DNA of 64,000 bases from NCBI GenBank assembly GCA_918026815.1, contig CAKJVC010000168.1:281265-345264 (forward strand). The letters run 5' to 3'. Source of the DNA: Chalara sp. BL73. Lineage: Eukaryota; Ascomycota; Leotiomycetes; Helotiales. Under the pieces are notes generated by a model. It was not told the DNA's origin, ran no database searches, and saw only the letters and a list, made by a program, of their open reading frames with translations. Within the stretch, counting starts at the first letter, position 1. The number at the start of each line of letters is the position of its first letter. A program made the position numbers and the translations under genes. Below are positions 1 to 11,613 of this stretch, one piece after another.

Positions 1-129
1 GCTTGAACTTCTTAAAGTAACCTTTCACATGCTAATAACTTTTTACTCTTATAACTTTTGTACAGAAAAATTGCAGTAGCCGTGTTATTTAATTCCGATC
101 GCTTTTTTAAAAACTTCGAACTTGTTTTT

Positions 130-260
130 CGCAAAAGCTTTAGTTATTTTATCGGCCATCTGTTTTTTGGTTGATATATATCGTAAGTCCACTTTTTTGT
201 CGGCCACTTTTTCTCGAACAAAGTAATGTTGAATATCGATGTGTTTTGTGCGTGCATAAA
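130..260 (-). pseudogene. Copia RNase H C-terminal fragment
   Basis: Minus-strand translation gives a stretch beginning ARTKHIDIQHYFVREK and running on through KVDLRYIST and a MADKITKA tail. This is the conserved end of Copia RNase H, whose family form is roughly KHIDIRYHFIRE followed by ADILTK. It is the best preserved piece of the element and fixes both strand and superfamily. There is no catalytic capacity because the upstream polyprotein is full of stops. Confidence 0.85.
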
Positions 261-1035
261 ACTAAAAGTTTTTAGCTAAAGCAATAGCTTTTTAGTTGTT
301 TTCGTAAATAATTATTGTGCTAGCACTTTAATCCGTGTTAAAATGAATTTGACTAAAAAAGTTTTGTAGCAATATAGCTTCTTTAGTCGCGTTGGTTTGC
401 CCGATATACTTTGTTTTACACGACGATAGCGACACTGTAAACTGCCGTTTTGCTAACTAGCTGATTGCCGCACTTTTTATATTGAATACATAGCTTAATG
501 TAGACTTTTTCGTTTCGATGTTTTCGGCTTAATCCGAGTTTGTATAACCCGTAAGCGGTTAAATGCTTCTTCGAAACACTAGCTTTATATTTGTTGTTTT
601 TTTTATGTATCTGAATATTCGTTTTATAGTTTTTATATATGTTTCTATAAAGTTCGAAGCGTACCGGCTAACAACTGAAACGGCAAAAGCCAGGTCGGAG
701 CGAGTACTTAGCATAGTATACATTAAAAAACTAACCGCAGATTAATATTAGCGGCGAAAAGTTGAGTCAGCTTAGTAGTCGAAGCTTGCCGAAGCCAGCT
801 GCGTAGTCGTTTTTATAGGCGTAGCCACGAAAGCGTATGCTTTTATGCTAAAGTTTTTCAGAACTTTGCGTAAGTAAACCTTTTAAAACAAGCGTAGCGT
901 TCGGCGTAGTCGATCGCGAATAATTTCTATTTTAAAGTAAAAATAACACGAGCTAAAATCTGACATGTAAAATCGCTGACTAAACTGTGTTTTAATAGCT
1001 TGGATGCTTGATTTTAAGTTGCTAGCAATCAAAAA

Positions 1036-1047
1036 GTTGTTTATATA
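1036..1047 (-). pseudogene. Copia reverse-transcriptase active-site remnant
   Basis: The minus strand reads AIYINNFLIAS around this point, in the place where Copia RT has its YVDD box followed by a hydrophobic strand. Both catalytic aspartates are now asparagines (GAY to AAY, a G to A change on the coding strand), so polymerase activity is lost. In-frame stops lie just upstream. Confidence 0.8.
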
Positions 1048-2989
1048 AATAGCAATAATTGTGCTTTTTCAGTAAAAAACGCTCGAGTCGGCGTTAAGTA
1101 GCTAAAAGCTATATTCTGCAAAAAAAGCTGCTAGCGTTTTGTACTAAACGCGAAAAGATTGCTTCAAGCCGTACAAAGCTTTTTTTAGTTTGTATGTTTT
1201 ATTTACGCTACAGCTCGTAAGCAGTTCTATATAAATTTTTGTATCGATGTTCTTGTACAGAAATACGGTTTTAACGTTTATTTGCTCGAGCTTCCAGTCG
1301 AAAGCTGCAGCAAAAACAAAAATAGCTTTGTAACTTATAAGCTTAATTACTAACGCAAAAGTCTTGTAAAAGTTTATGCTTTTTCGTTGCTCGAAGCCGC
1401 GAACTACTCAGCGCGCTTTATACCGCAAAATTTCTTTTTCGGCACTGCGCTTAATTTTAAACACTTATTTTTCGCTTAAAGCTATACAGTTTAGTAAAGT
1501 GTTTGCCGGTATTCAAATGCCGTTTTTAACAAAAAAACTGTATTTTTTTTAAATTGCAGCTTTTTACATATTTTACTGCGAAGATTCTATAGCTTTTTTT
1601 AGCGTGCGCGGCTTAAATAGCTCGAAAAAGTTTGCGTAGCTTAAAAACGCTAGCAAAAAGTAGTAAGTAAACGAACAGAAATATAGTAAAATTAGCGGCA
1701 AAACAATAAAATCTGGAAAACTGTTAAAATACTGAAATTCGGAATAAAACGAAAACGTAACTAGTATATAGTTCAAAGTATTTGAAAAATCGCTGTCGGC
1801 TATCAATTAAAAAGTTTGCTTATGTAGTTTAAAATGCCGAACGTGTTTTTACTGTTTATACTTTTTTTTTTTGTTTTAAACGCTAAGTAAAATATATTCC
1901 GAAGCGCTAGCGTTGTTTCGCGGCCGAGCAATATTTAACGCGTTATACAAGTCGTTCTTTTGCTGCGACTTTTTGTACTTATAATTAAAGTTAAAATTCT
2001 GGCTCCAGAAATTGAAGCGTTTTACGGTTTGATTTAGTAAAAAGTTTCGAAGCGAAAGTTTATTTAGCTAAAAAGCGTTATTAAATAGTTTAGCCGACGA
2101 TACAAACCGCGAGTATATATTGGAAAAAAAGCTGAATAAAAAAACTTTAAACTAAAGCTAAATTTAAACTGAGCTGCCGCTAAAAGTATAATCGCTAGCT
2201 TTGCTGCAAGCCGAAAGTTAGTTGTAAAGTCAAAATATTTATTTACTGCAAAACGTTTTTTTTTAAGCTTAAAAAAATCTGTATTTAAAAACTTCGAAAT
2301 TAAAGTTTGTAATTTTAAAAAGTCTAATAATTTAAGCTTTTTTTGTAAACTAAGCTCGTTTTATAACAACTGCTTAATTGTGCGAATAAAAGCTTTACGA
2401 GCAATACGACTATTTAAAGTCAAAATTCGACAAATAGTATTACTTTTGTATTTTACTAAAACTTTTCGGCATGCTTTATTTTGTAGCTTTGTTTTTTTGC
2501 TAAAGTTACTGTAATAAACTACCGATCTAAAAGTCCGAATGTAGCTTAGCGCAAACTGGGTTTTTGCTTACGTTTTTTATAGTGTTTTTTTAATAATAGT
2601 GTATAAAAAACGTAAATATAAATATCCAGTATACTGTACTGCTTCAGGCCAGAACTTGAAGTCTAAACTAGTTTCTTTTAAAAAAAAAGCAGTTTTACGC
2701 TATATTGTACGCTTAAAACGCTTAGCTGCGCCGTTTATTTTTGAAGTGTACGTTTCTGTAAATTTCTAGTCGATTTTTTCGGCGAAAAAATACTGCTTCA
2801 GTTTGTAAAATATATATTTTTTGCTATTGTTACTGCGAATTCGTCGAATAACTTTTTTTTTGTTAATACGCTCGTAATGCTTTTTAAAATAAGTAAAACA
2901 GTCGATAACTTCGCTTTTTTCTTTTATTAAATATATTCGAGCGAACTTCGTTTTGTTATATTTAAACGTTACGAAAAACCGGCTGCCGT

Positions 2990-3190
2990 CGAAGCTTTTT
3001 ACTGCAATTAAGCTAATTACGTCCGTATAAACCAGCTTTAGCTTATATCGCTCTGGCTTAATTTAATAGTTGTGCGGCTGTTTAGTGCTTTTTTGCGTAA
3101 TGCACGTTTCGCAAGCGTGTCGGCTTTTAAAATGTTTTAAAGCAAAGTTTACGCTTGTAGCTATTGCAAACAATTTAGCTAAGTTCTAGT
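2990..3190 (-). pseudogene. Copia integrase zinc site and start of catalytic core
   Basis: Minus-strand reading shows a His followed by CETC, the second half of the HHCC zinc-binding domain, then a segment containing VYTDVISLIAVKSFDGSRFF. The TDV is the expected first catalytic Asp region of the DDE integrase core. The order knuckle, protease, integrase, RT along the minus strand supports one element in one orientation. Confidence 0.75.
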
Positions 3191-3599
3191 GCTTAAAGTA
3201 ACTTATTTAATTGTGTTATAACAGTATGTTTTTACGAACAGTATATGCTTAAAACACAGTAAAAGCTTTAGCTAAAAAAGCTTTTACAGCAAAAAAAGCT
3301 ATAAATCCGGAGTTAAAAAGTTACTCGGCGCGGTCGAACAGCTAAAAGCCGTGCCGCGTAAACGCGTTAATTTTGTAGTTATTAATAATTTAGTATATTA
3401 ACTTTTGAATTAAAACAAGCTCGGTTTTTTAGTAAAGTTAAAAAACCGAAATCAAGTTAAAAAAGCTTATAGCTAAACAATATTTAACATCGGTCAAAGT
3501 TAGCTTCGCAAGCTTGCTTTTAAGTTTTAGAATAAAAATTTTTACAGTTTTTTTGTTTTTGTACTTAACGCTGCTTTTAACACTTTTATATACGCCGAA

Positions 3600-3670
3600 G
3601 TTTTTGCGTGTAATGTTTACAAAGCTAGTTAAGTTGCTTGTTGCGTAGTTTATACATTCTGTATCGATAA
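3600..3670 (-). pseudogene. Copia aspartic protease remnant
   Basis: Minus-strand reading gives IIDTECINYATSNLTSF. In Copia proteases the corresponding motif is a WxxDSG triad followed by NHATS. Here the catalytic triad reads DTE and the following His is Tyr, both explicable by G:C to A:T transitions. It lies between the gag knuckle and the integrase, as expected. Confidence 0.7.
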
Positions 3671-6493
3671 TTTACTCGTTCTAAAAAACAGTATTCGAAT
3701 AGTTTAGCAAAACTGTATTTTAAAAAACAATGTTAGCTGAAACTTCCGAGTTAAAAGCTAAACAGTTGAAATTAGTTGCAACGAATAACAAGTCGTTAAA
3801 AGTTTTAGCAGCTAGTAATGCTTTCGCTCTTTTTTTTCTGTTGTTTTTTTTATTTTTAGTTCGCCGTTTGCGGTTGTAACGCTTTTTCGCTTTATTACTA
3901 AAATCTTTTTTTAAGTAAAAGTACTTTAAAAAGCATTTAGCTTTTATGTAACAAAGTTTTTTGCAGTAAATACAAAAATCTGTAGAGTTAAGCTAGCGAC
4001 TACTGTGCGCTAAAAACGCTGTGTTAGTAGTAATAAAGCTTTAACGAGCTTTTTTATCGAAAGTTTTTTAAATAACCGTTTTGTAAGTAACGGCTAAAAT
4101 GCTAAAACTGTTAATCAAGCTATATGTCTGCTAAAACGTTATAACAAAAATATTATATACAGAACTTAAAGCTTAGAAAAAACGTATAACAAACTGTACG
4201 TTAGTAAACGCAGCACTTGCGTATAAATTTTTTAGCTTATTATTGACTTGTAGCAGCGTACTAGCTAGCTTGTTAACGTTTTTGCAGTTTGCGAAATTTA
4301 TATTATAAAATTTAAAAAATAGCTTAATTAGTTTTTCGGCGCTAGTAGCGCGAGTCTTTTTCAGAGCTTTTAATATATCGTATACTCGAGTTATATGTTT
4401 TACAACCGAGTGTTTATTATAGCTACAGCGATTCTTGATAGCGGCATATGCGCGCTTTTGCTTTTTTTTTTAAATTGTTATTTTTTCGCTGTACACTTTT
4501 GTTAAACTAACATACTTGCTGCGCGCTGCCTGATATTGCTTTTGTTGCATTAAAGTAATTTCGCTTTTTGTATTTGTAAAAAAAACTAGCTCGGCTAAAA
4601 GTATAGAAATCCTGGACTTACTTAAAGTAACGCTAAGCTTGCTAAAAGTAAAATATTTTTTTATTCGGCAGTAAAAATCGGCTTAGTTAGCTTTCGACTC
4701 GAATAGCGGTACTATAAACAAGCTAAATAAAGCTTTAAGCTTGTCGGTTATAGTAACGAAAATAGCGATAAAAAAATAATAATAAGTCTTAGCGAAAATA
4801 CTTAAAGTCGAAATTAGCGAAATTTAAACAGTAAGTATTTGTTAAAGCTAAAGCTTAAGTTTAATGTAAAAAAGTTAAAGCTAAAACTAAAACTTAAAAA
4901 AAACTCGAATTTGGTTTTTTGGTTTTAAACTAAAGCAACGTTTAAATCTGAGTTTAGTAAAGCTTTCGACAGCAATAAAGTTAGCTTGTAAAACAGAATA
5001 ACTATTTCAACTTCAGGCAAAAACGATCGTACTGTAAACTCGAACAAGTCGGTAAAGCTAGCTAAAAAGTAGTAGCTTTTTTGAAAGTCAGTTTAAAATA
5101 AAAGCACTTCGCTGCTGCGCTTTTTAAAACAAGTTAAGTAAAAAGTGCGATCTGGCCGATTAAAATATATGTTAAACGCGTCGCCGACTGTACTTTTGAT
5201 ATAAAAAAACCAGTAGTTTAAATTGCGCTGTACTAGCCGGTAATAAAATTAAGATTTTTCAAGCTCGAGCAACGATTTTTTTGTAAAAAAAATCGACGAG
5301 TATTTTACACAACATTTCTTATACCGCGCTACAAAAGTTTTTAAACGCTTTGAACTGTTTTAGCTACTGTTTAACTTCGGCAAAAAGCTTTTTAACTTAA
5401 GTATGTCTTGAAAGTTTATTTTACAGTACAGCAAACTGAAACTTTTAAAAGTTAATTTCGAATAAAACTCAGAAAAAGCCGTTCGGCCAGTAAAGTGTAA
5501 GTAAGCTTACATATTTTCGCTTGGCTTAGTAAATAGAAATAAAAAACTTATTAACGCATTTTATTAAAGCTCGAGAAAAAAAAAGCTATTAGACTTAATG
5601 TTTAAAACACTAAACTTTAGCTATAGCTATAACTTAAAGCAGAAGCACTGACTTTAAAAGCATGCATAATAAAAAATAAAAAAACCTGCTACCGAAAAAA
5701 AGTAAACAAAGCTCAAAAAAAAAAAACTAGTACAGTTTTTTTGTGTATATTATTAACAAAACGAAAAAAAAACTAACTGTTGAAGTAATCGAAAAACTAT
5801 AAACAAAAAAAAAAGCAAAAAAAAAAACTAGCACAGCCGAAAAGTTCGTCAACTTGACAAAAACAACGACGTAAAAGCCGAAAAGCCGAAAGTCCGTTTG
5901 TCATTTGAATAGTGTATACTGAATTGCTTTTAAAAAAAGAAAAAACACTTTTAAAAAAAAAATAAAAAAAAAATGAAGTAAATTTAACTTTTAACCTGTA
6001 AAAGTGTACCTGGAATACGTGAATTAGTAGCGTTTTCTGATTTGTAAAACAGAACTTAGCTGGTAGTTAAGTCCTGTGCGGAATCCGGGCTTATAACCTG
6101 TTAAAAAAGAAAGAACTTGATTGTATTCTTCAATAAAAGTAGGGGCCAGGCCCTCTATCTATATGCCTACAGTCAGGGTTTATAGTGGGGCTGTGTGCCT
6201 GAGGTTTCAACAAAAGAAACAGGCTTACAATGGCTTTATTACTCCATACAACAATCGGCATTGAAAAGACGCTAGCGTTCCTCAAAGCGACTAGCGTCTG
6301 TACTAGACGGAATCACCTGAATAGGCTAGAGCGGGAACAGGAGCTAGAGGCGCTAGGGGAGCTAGAAAGAGAGGAATAAACGTTCGCTACGATTTCATTT
6401 GTTTTGCTATTTGCTACAATCAGGGCTAGACCCTCAACATTCACTGGAATAGATTGACTACCACTATTGCTTGTACATAAACTAGATAGGAAC

Positions 6494-6513
6494 GCTAGCG
6501 CCTAGGCGCTAGC
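6494..6513. repeat. 20-bp perfect palindrome in the LTR
   Basis: The sequence is GCTAGCGCCTAGGCGCTAGC, identical to its own reverse complement, with an AvrII core flanked by NheI half-sites. A related imperfect inverted pair (GACGCTAGCG and CGACTAGCGTC) lies near 6270-6297. The function is unknown; a promoter or protein-binding site of the LTR is possible. Confidence 0.9.
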
Positions 6514-6552
6514 CGTGCTACATAGTCCTCGACTGATACAGCACGTTAAAAG

Positions 6553-6553
<1 letters not shown>

Positions 6554-6587
<34 letters not shown>

Positions 6588-6596
6588 TGGCTATGT
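6554..6596. repeat. (AAT)n microsatellite
   Basis: About fourteen uninterrupted AAT units lie inside the putative LTR. This is a simple repeat with no coding content. Confidence 0.95.
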
Positions 6597-6838
6597 AGGG
6601 AGCCGCCAGGGGTTCGGAGGTATAAGTAGAGGACTCGGGACGTATTAGGAAGGGTAGAGATTAGTCTTCGTATCAATATGAGTTGATTTGTGCCACACTA
6701 CTCCAGCACCTTACACGCCTGTAGGACACCAAAACAACACCACGTCGCCTGTTGAACGGCATCTTAAACATATATTCTCTTCAACTTTCAAGTCTTTTGA
6801 GACAAGGACATATAAGGTTCTATAAGTGTTGCTCTAGG

Positions 6839-8506
6839 TTATCCAGTTAAAGAGGGCGGAAGCAGAACCTGAACAGCCTCTTCCCCGGACTCAACTGTAT
6901 TAACTTTCATCCATCCATTTTCCTCAACGCCAACTATAAGCCCATCTATGCAGCATCTTCTCCAGCCCCAGTTACTGCCCTCTTCCTTGAAAAGAACCTC
7001 AAGTTCATTAACCTTCTGGTACAAGACCTCTGGAAGATGGACGTGATTGCCATCCTGATAGGCTGCAGTCATGATTAGATTTACTTCAGTAGCCTGCCAA
7101 ACAATTAAGTTAGCAATCATTACAAGCATGTCTAGGTCTCTTTATGACAGCCTAACAGTGCTAGAAGGGGACCATGTATCTAGAGAACCTACATCAAGAT
7201 CACCAAAGTGCACTAGCCTTAATTTGCCGTCTAATCGCTTGCTGCTTTTAGGCGATATAGTAAATGCCCTCTCTAAATTTGACACCAAGCTGGCCAACAC
7301 ATAGCCGTGTCTCTGAGTTTCCCCAACAGTGGTTTTTCTACCGTTGTCGGAAACAATCAAAACATCAGCTTTATATGCATGTGGAGGGGATTTCCCATTG
7401 TCTGGGAGCAACAACGCTTTAGCGACCATACTGGTTTTCTGCATATTAGTCCGTTGAATCTAGTTTACAAAGACGGGTCTGGAAATAAATGAGGCCCGAA
7501 GTCACCAAACTCACCCAAAACGCTTGTCCCCATACTTGCGGTATTCAGCGGTGTCAGACTCGGCTACCAGGGTGGCGTGAAATCCATATGATATAACAAC
7601 AGCTCCATAGAGCGTATCTTCAACCAATTTTGTCTGTGTCTGGCCTTGATTTGAAAGGAGACGCGAACCTGGAGAAAATGTTGCTCGGTATGCCGGCAGA
7701 GGCACGGGTTCACCATGCAAAAATGTTCTAAGCGCTTGCACATATATTGAAGGTAGAGTATGAGGTCGCTGTATTGAATGATACAGCGCGTTACCTGTAC
7801 CAAGCGGAAATAGGCAGAGGAGTGGCATCACGTATGAACTTTTGATATATGAGCTTGAATCAGGGGGATCGATCAAAGATGCACTCTTACCTTCCACGCG
7901 ACTGCCCATTACTAGTATATAGCTGATTTAGTATGTCAACTGTTCCGCCGTCACCACTCAGCATTATGACTGTCTGTGCATGTCCCTCCGTTGCATTAGT
8001 GTACAAGACATCCCGAGCGAATTCTTTGACGGAATCTGCACTTGAAGTCTGGACAAGAGTGTAGCTGCCTTGGCCGAGACCAATGGCTTGAAGGACTGGG
8101 CGCAATATCGAGCTGCAGAACTCTACGGCGAGCTGCGTGCCAGACAAAGTAGAGATTAAAATATACAGCGTTGGCCTTCGGGAATTCTGCTGGAAATCAG
8201 TGTCTGTCCTGCCTCCGTTTGTTCTAGGCTCGTAGGCTCCAGAATGCCTACATTCGCACCGTCGTCCGTGCTATTAGACTTGATATATGCGGGTCCAGCA
8301 GTAGGATGAAATTCGTAACTTTTTCGGAAGCTATCTGGAAGATGGGCGGTATATGTAGAGCGCAGTTGGGGTAGCTTTCCATCAGCGACTTCTTCTAGAC
8401 TCCATATCACATTGTTCAAAACGGCCACGATATCCGTCTCCTTAATATATTCGGCGCCATCTTTCCAGCTAAGCTTTCCATCGCTATGTGTGGGTTCACC
8501 TGCCAT
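6839..8506 (-). CDS. Diacylglycerol kinase-type (DAGKc) lipid kinase
   Basis: The five-exon model is 8252-8506, 7891-8189, 7515-7838, 7157-7430 and 6839-7093, with introns of 52-84 bp, giving 468 aa in a closed frame. The DAGK catalytic domain spans about residues 85-300. It shows LYILISTLSGTQ before a long helix, the glycine-rich nucleotide loop in VIMLSGDGGTVDILN, and PLGTGNALYHS downstream. These are the family's GGDGT-like and GTGN motifs. A C-terminal lipid-kinase beta domain follows. Such enzymes phosphorylate diacylglycerol or sphingoid bases at membranes. The substrate cannot be told here; fungal annotations use both names. The first intron (8190-8251) and the last (donor GTTAGG, with a clear GCTAAC branch site) are the least certain joins. 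Confidence 0.85.
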
Positions 8507-9850
8507 TATTTAGCGAGCGAAGTCTCCGGATGCATCTGGCGAAATTACCTTCTACTATTCTGGCACACCCGAATGTCTCGGCGTCTTTCTTATCGATTGG
8601 AAGGTTCAAATTGCCACGATCAATGTTTGATGCAGCGTTGGGATGGGCCATGGTGGAAAGAGCAAGATGGCATGGTAAGTAAGTAGTAGCAGCAAAGACA
8701 AATCGCTGTTAGCTGCTCTGACGAAGCAAGTCAGATTCGCAATTCCCGTAGGGTGGCGAGTCCTCGGACTGGTGCGGGGGTAATGACGAAGGAGGGGCGG
8801 AGCGGATATTGCCTCTCCCCGCTGTACTCACCACTAAATAATGTTTGCTGCACCGCTGGGCACTCTATACAGCATTCTATAAGCTTAACCAGTAAGTGAA
8901 TAATAAGCAGGCAGAACGTGGTGGCCTCGGGTTGAAACAAACAAGAACAAACATACAACACCGTCACTTTCCTTGCAGTGTTGCATGAAGTGTGGTGTGC
9001 AACCTATATCACTACGCACAGGTAGTCTCATACTGATTACTGCTGAAGTACAGTATCTACCACCCTATAATATCTTTCTTCAGGTGGCTGCCATAGATAG
9101 AGGGTATGTGATAAATAGGGAGGGAAAACATCAGCCTACAAGTATACACTTATCAATAATTGCATTGTTCTGATATCTGGATTCATTCCTCCTCGTTTTG
9201 ATGTTATGTGTAGCTTTTGCGAAATTTCTTTTCCAGTGAGTGCCGCTATAGACTGTTGTGGCCTACCGTCTCTTCCCTCCTCTCATTTGTCCATCCAAGC
9301 CACAAGCAAACAAGAGTCCTGGCGATGGCAGGATAGGTAGATTCGCTAACTTACTCATCGGAGGAGTCATGGTCTAGATCAACCACAATAATAAACATCA
9401 ATGCGGCACCACGTTGCAAAATTTCCATCTTGCTTGCATATCATCAGTTGCAAAGCATGCAGAATGACTCATGTTTCTAGCTGCTAGAATAATGTTATGA
9501 ATATATAGACTTCCCGCATCGAATTGGCACATTCTCGACCTTCTACATTCGCATAAGGTCGTGACTCACAAATCTCTCAACATAGTAACAATCATGTCCA
9601 CCTCTACTATGGGTGTCGTGCCAAGACCGAGCTCTCTGTCTCTCCCTCACCAACCTGCCTCAAGCGCCGTCAGAGAGACTCGGGGAAACTTGGCCAGGAG
9701 GAAGGCATGTATATAAATATGCCATGGACAGCTACGTGGGAGACATGTTATATCATCGCATTGTCAAGCAACTCCAGGTTTCATAAAAGCCATTGACCTG
9801 TAGGTTCTATTAATCGACCAAACCATATGCTTCCATCCAATTATATAAAT
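8507..9850. other. Intergenic, no gene seen
   Basis: No ORF here shows family resemblance or codon pattern. It holds the promoter of the lipid kinase (reading left) and leads into the broken acetyltransferase (reading right). No repeat or RNA gene was recognised. Confidence 0.6.
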
Positions 9851-11077
9851 ATGACTGACTTCTGTAACACAAGGCTCTACTCACCAATGTGCCCCATCCC
9901 CCTCCGTAATCCAGAAAAAAGGGATGCAGCTACGCTGATGCGGATCCTTTCTGACCCTGCAGTAGGTTTGTTTCGCTCTGAAGTTTCCCGTCTGCTCCTA
10001 TCGGGGAGCCTAAATCTCGAGACGAGCGGTTGATTCTTACTCTCAGCTCCAAAGCCATGCTCCTAACTACTACATGCATAGGGCAACAAAACTATGCTGA
10101 CGCCATGAACAGAACACGAATTATGACCGGCACACCGGCCCCAGCCTCACTATTGAGCAGTCAGAAGCCATGATTGAGGCCATGCGTAAGTCCGCCGAGG
10201 AGGAAGTCCTTACACGTGTGAATATGGTAGTTGTCCGCCTGCCTGCCGTCAAGGCAGTGGATGAATTGGAAGTGATTGGTCTCAGCGGATTTTGGTGGAA
10301 TCGAGTACGTCGTGTCTCATACTATATTTCTAACTATCACTTGATTGAGGTCTTCCAAGAGATGCGTCTAGATACCATTGTATTTGATAACGACCTGCCT
10401 GGACATTCCCTTACCCTCGGCTTCCTGAATGTTGTGCACAATATCTTATGCAGATAATCCTACAGTGAATTTGAGAGGAAAGAGTAGCAGGAATTGAATG
10501 GCTATTTAGATTATGTTATCACACGCAATTGCAACACCATTAAAATGAATTCGTTGTACGCGTTAAATAATTTGGCTCTTTGGACTGTGATTTTTTCTTT
10601 ATGCTTTTAAACGAGTGCTATGCGCGGGAGTTGAAGGCCTACTAAGTAAATCAGCCATTATATAAAGCGCCGAAGTCAAAAAAGTTGATTTGATTTGATT
10701 TTTTTAAATTTCGGTGTTGCAATTGCCAGTGATGACATAATCAAAATGGCCATTCAATTCCTGCTACCACTGGTGGAGGGCAAGATCAGATTTGCTGATG
10801 TTGGACCTATGCCTGACGAGAGATTCAGGGGCAAGGGTTCGCTGTCGAGAGTATCCGGCTGAGTGTGGGATTTGCCTTTAATAATCTGAAGGTAGATGGC
10901 GTCAGCTGTCAGATGTCGGCAAAGAATGAGCCCATGATAGGCCACATCGACAATAAATTTGGTTGGACTCACGTGTCTGGCAGCAGCAAGAGTGTATTCG
11001 AGTCAGGAGGAGACATTAGATATGAACTTGGACCAGAAGAGTGGGCGGCTTGGGAAAAGAAAAGGGAACAGAGTTAA
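9851..11077 (+). pseudogene. GNAT-family N-acetyltransferase, disrupted
   Basis: Three parts of a fungal GNAT protein (RimJ/RimL-like) are recognisable. The first starts MTDFCNTRLYSP and reaches about 9962 at a GT donor. The second (about 10113-10310) has TIEQSEAMIEAMRKSAEEE and ends in a GLSGFW strand. The third begins near 10785 with DVGPMPDERFRGKG, the acetyl-CoA loop, and ends GGDIRYELGPEEWAAWEKK at the stop at 11077. The frame shifts by one missing base near 10842, right after the RGKG loop, and in the unshifted frame a stop follows at once. About 470 bp of non-homologous, AT-rich sequence lies between parts two and three, longer than any intact intron in the window. The combination suggests a dead gene. 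Confidence 0.7.
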
Positions 11078-11613
11078 ATGTGAGTTTCGAATTGCCCGTA
11101 TCAGCAGAAAGACGAGCATAGAGAGAATATTGCAAGAGCCTGGGGTGCTCAATCCATGGGGAGATATAGAGCAGGCAGTCGGCAATTATGTGTACGACAA
11201 CCCATGCGTTTTTTATCTCACAATGCTATGATCTCCTTCCAACCGACCCATTGAAGCTAGCCGGAAAAGCACAACCGCCCTAAGACATTTGTATTCCACC
11301 ATATTGCAGTAGCAACTAAATGAAGCGCAGAGTTGCTCCTGGCTTGAGCACATTTGTCACCTACGTTCGGAAAACATGAATTCTAAGCCCAATAATGATA
11401 GTCTATAAGATAAATGTTATGATTGAATAGTAAAGAACGGCCTCCTGAAATACTCTATATTAGGCTGGAAGATTCATGTCTGGAGCTTCCTAGGGTTATT
11501 GGTCGATCAGGAACTCACCTTCAATCACCATTCTGGTGACTGAAGCCCCAGGGGAGCACGGATGATGTGGATCACCAGTCTGGCATACTTCGCTTCGACT
11601 ATCGCCATTGCTC
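11078..11613. other. Intergenic, no gene seen
   Basis: This is the space between the 3' ends of the convergent acetyltransferase pseudogene and the inositol monophosphatase gene. Nothing recognisable beyond presumed 3' untranslated sequence. Confidence 0.6.

Larger units (their letters stand above)
1..6098 (-). mobile_element. Degraded Ty1/Copia retrotransposon body (RIP-like), minus strand
   Basis: This 6-kb stretch is strongly AT-rich with no long ORF, but reading the minus strand frame by frame recovers Copia domains in the order gag, protease, integrase, reverse transcriptase, RNase H. A CCHC-type gag knuckle lies near 3950-3990, a protease near 3600-3670, the integrase zinc site and start of the DDE core near 2990-3190, the RT active site at 1036-1047, and the RNase H tail near 130-260. 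The integrase-before-RT order identifies Copia rather than Gypsy. Every catalytic site read carries G:C to A:T changes or stop codons, so the copy is dead. A primer-binding-site-like sequence at 6078-6098 abuts the LTR. The left (3') LTR lies outside the window. Identification is firm; exact domain edges are not. Confidence 0.88.
6099..6739 (-). repeat. Putative 5' LTR of the Copia element
   Basis: On the minus strand this segment begins TGTTGTTTTGG and ends AACA, giving the TG...CA ends expected of an LTR. It is followed directly by GGTTATAAGCCCGG at the position of a primer-binding site. It is about 640 bp, normal for fungal Copia. Unlike the body it has ordinary base composition. It contains an (AAT)n tract, a 20-bp palindrome and several GCTAGC-centred motifs. 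The right edge could be 6736 or 6739. The partner LTR and target duplication are not visible, so the call rests on ends and position only. Confidence 0.55.

Noticed and set aside
1573..1806. 77-codon minus-strand ORF
   Set aside because: Lies within the degraded Copia body; open by chance in AT-rich DNA.
7071..7492. Plus-strand ORFs at the lipid kinase
   Set aside because: Antisense shadows of the kinase exons.
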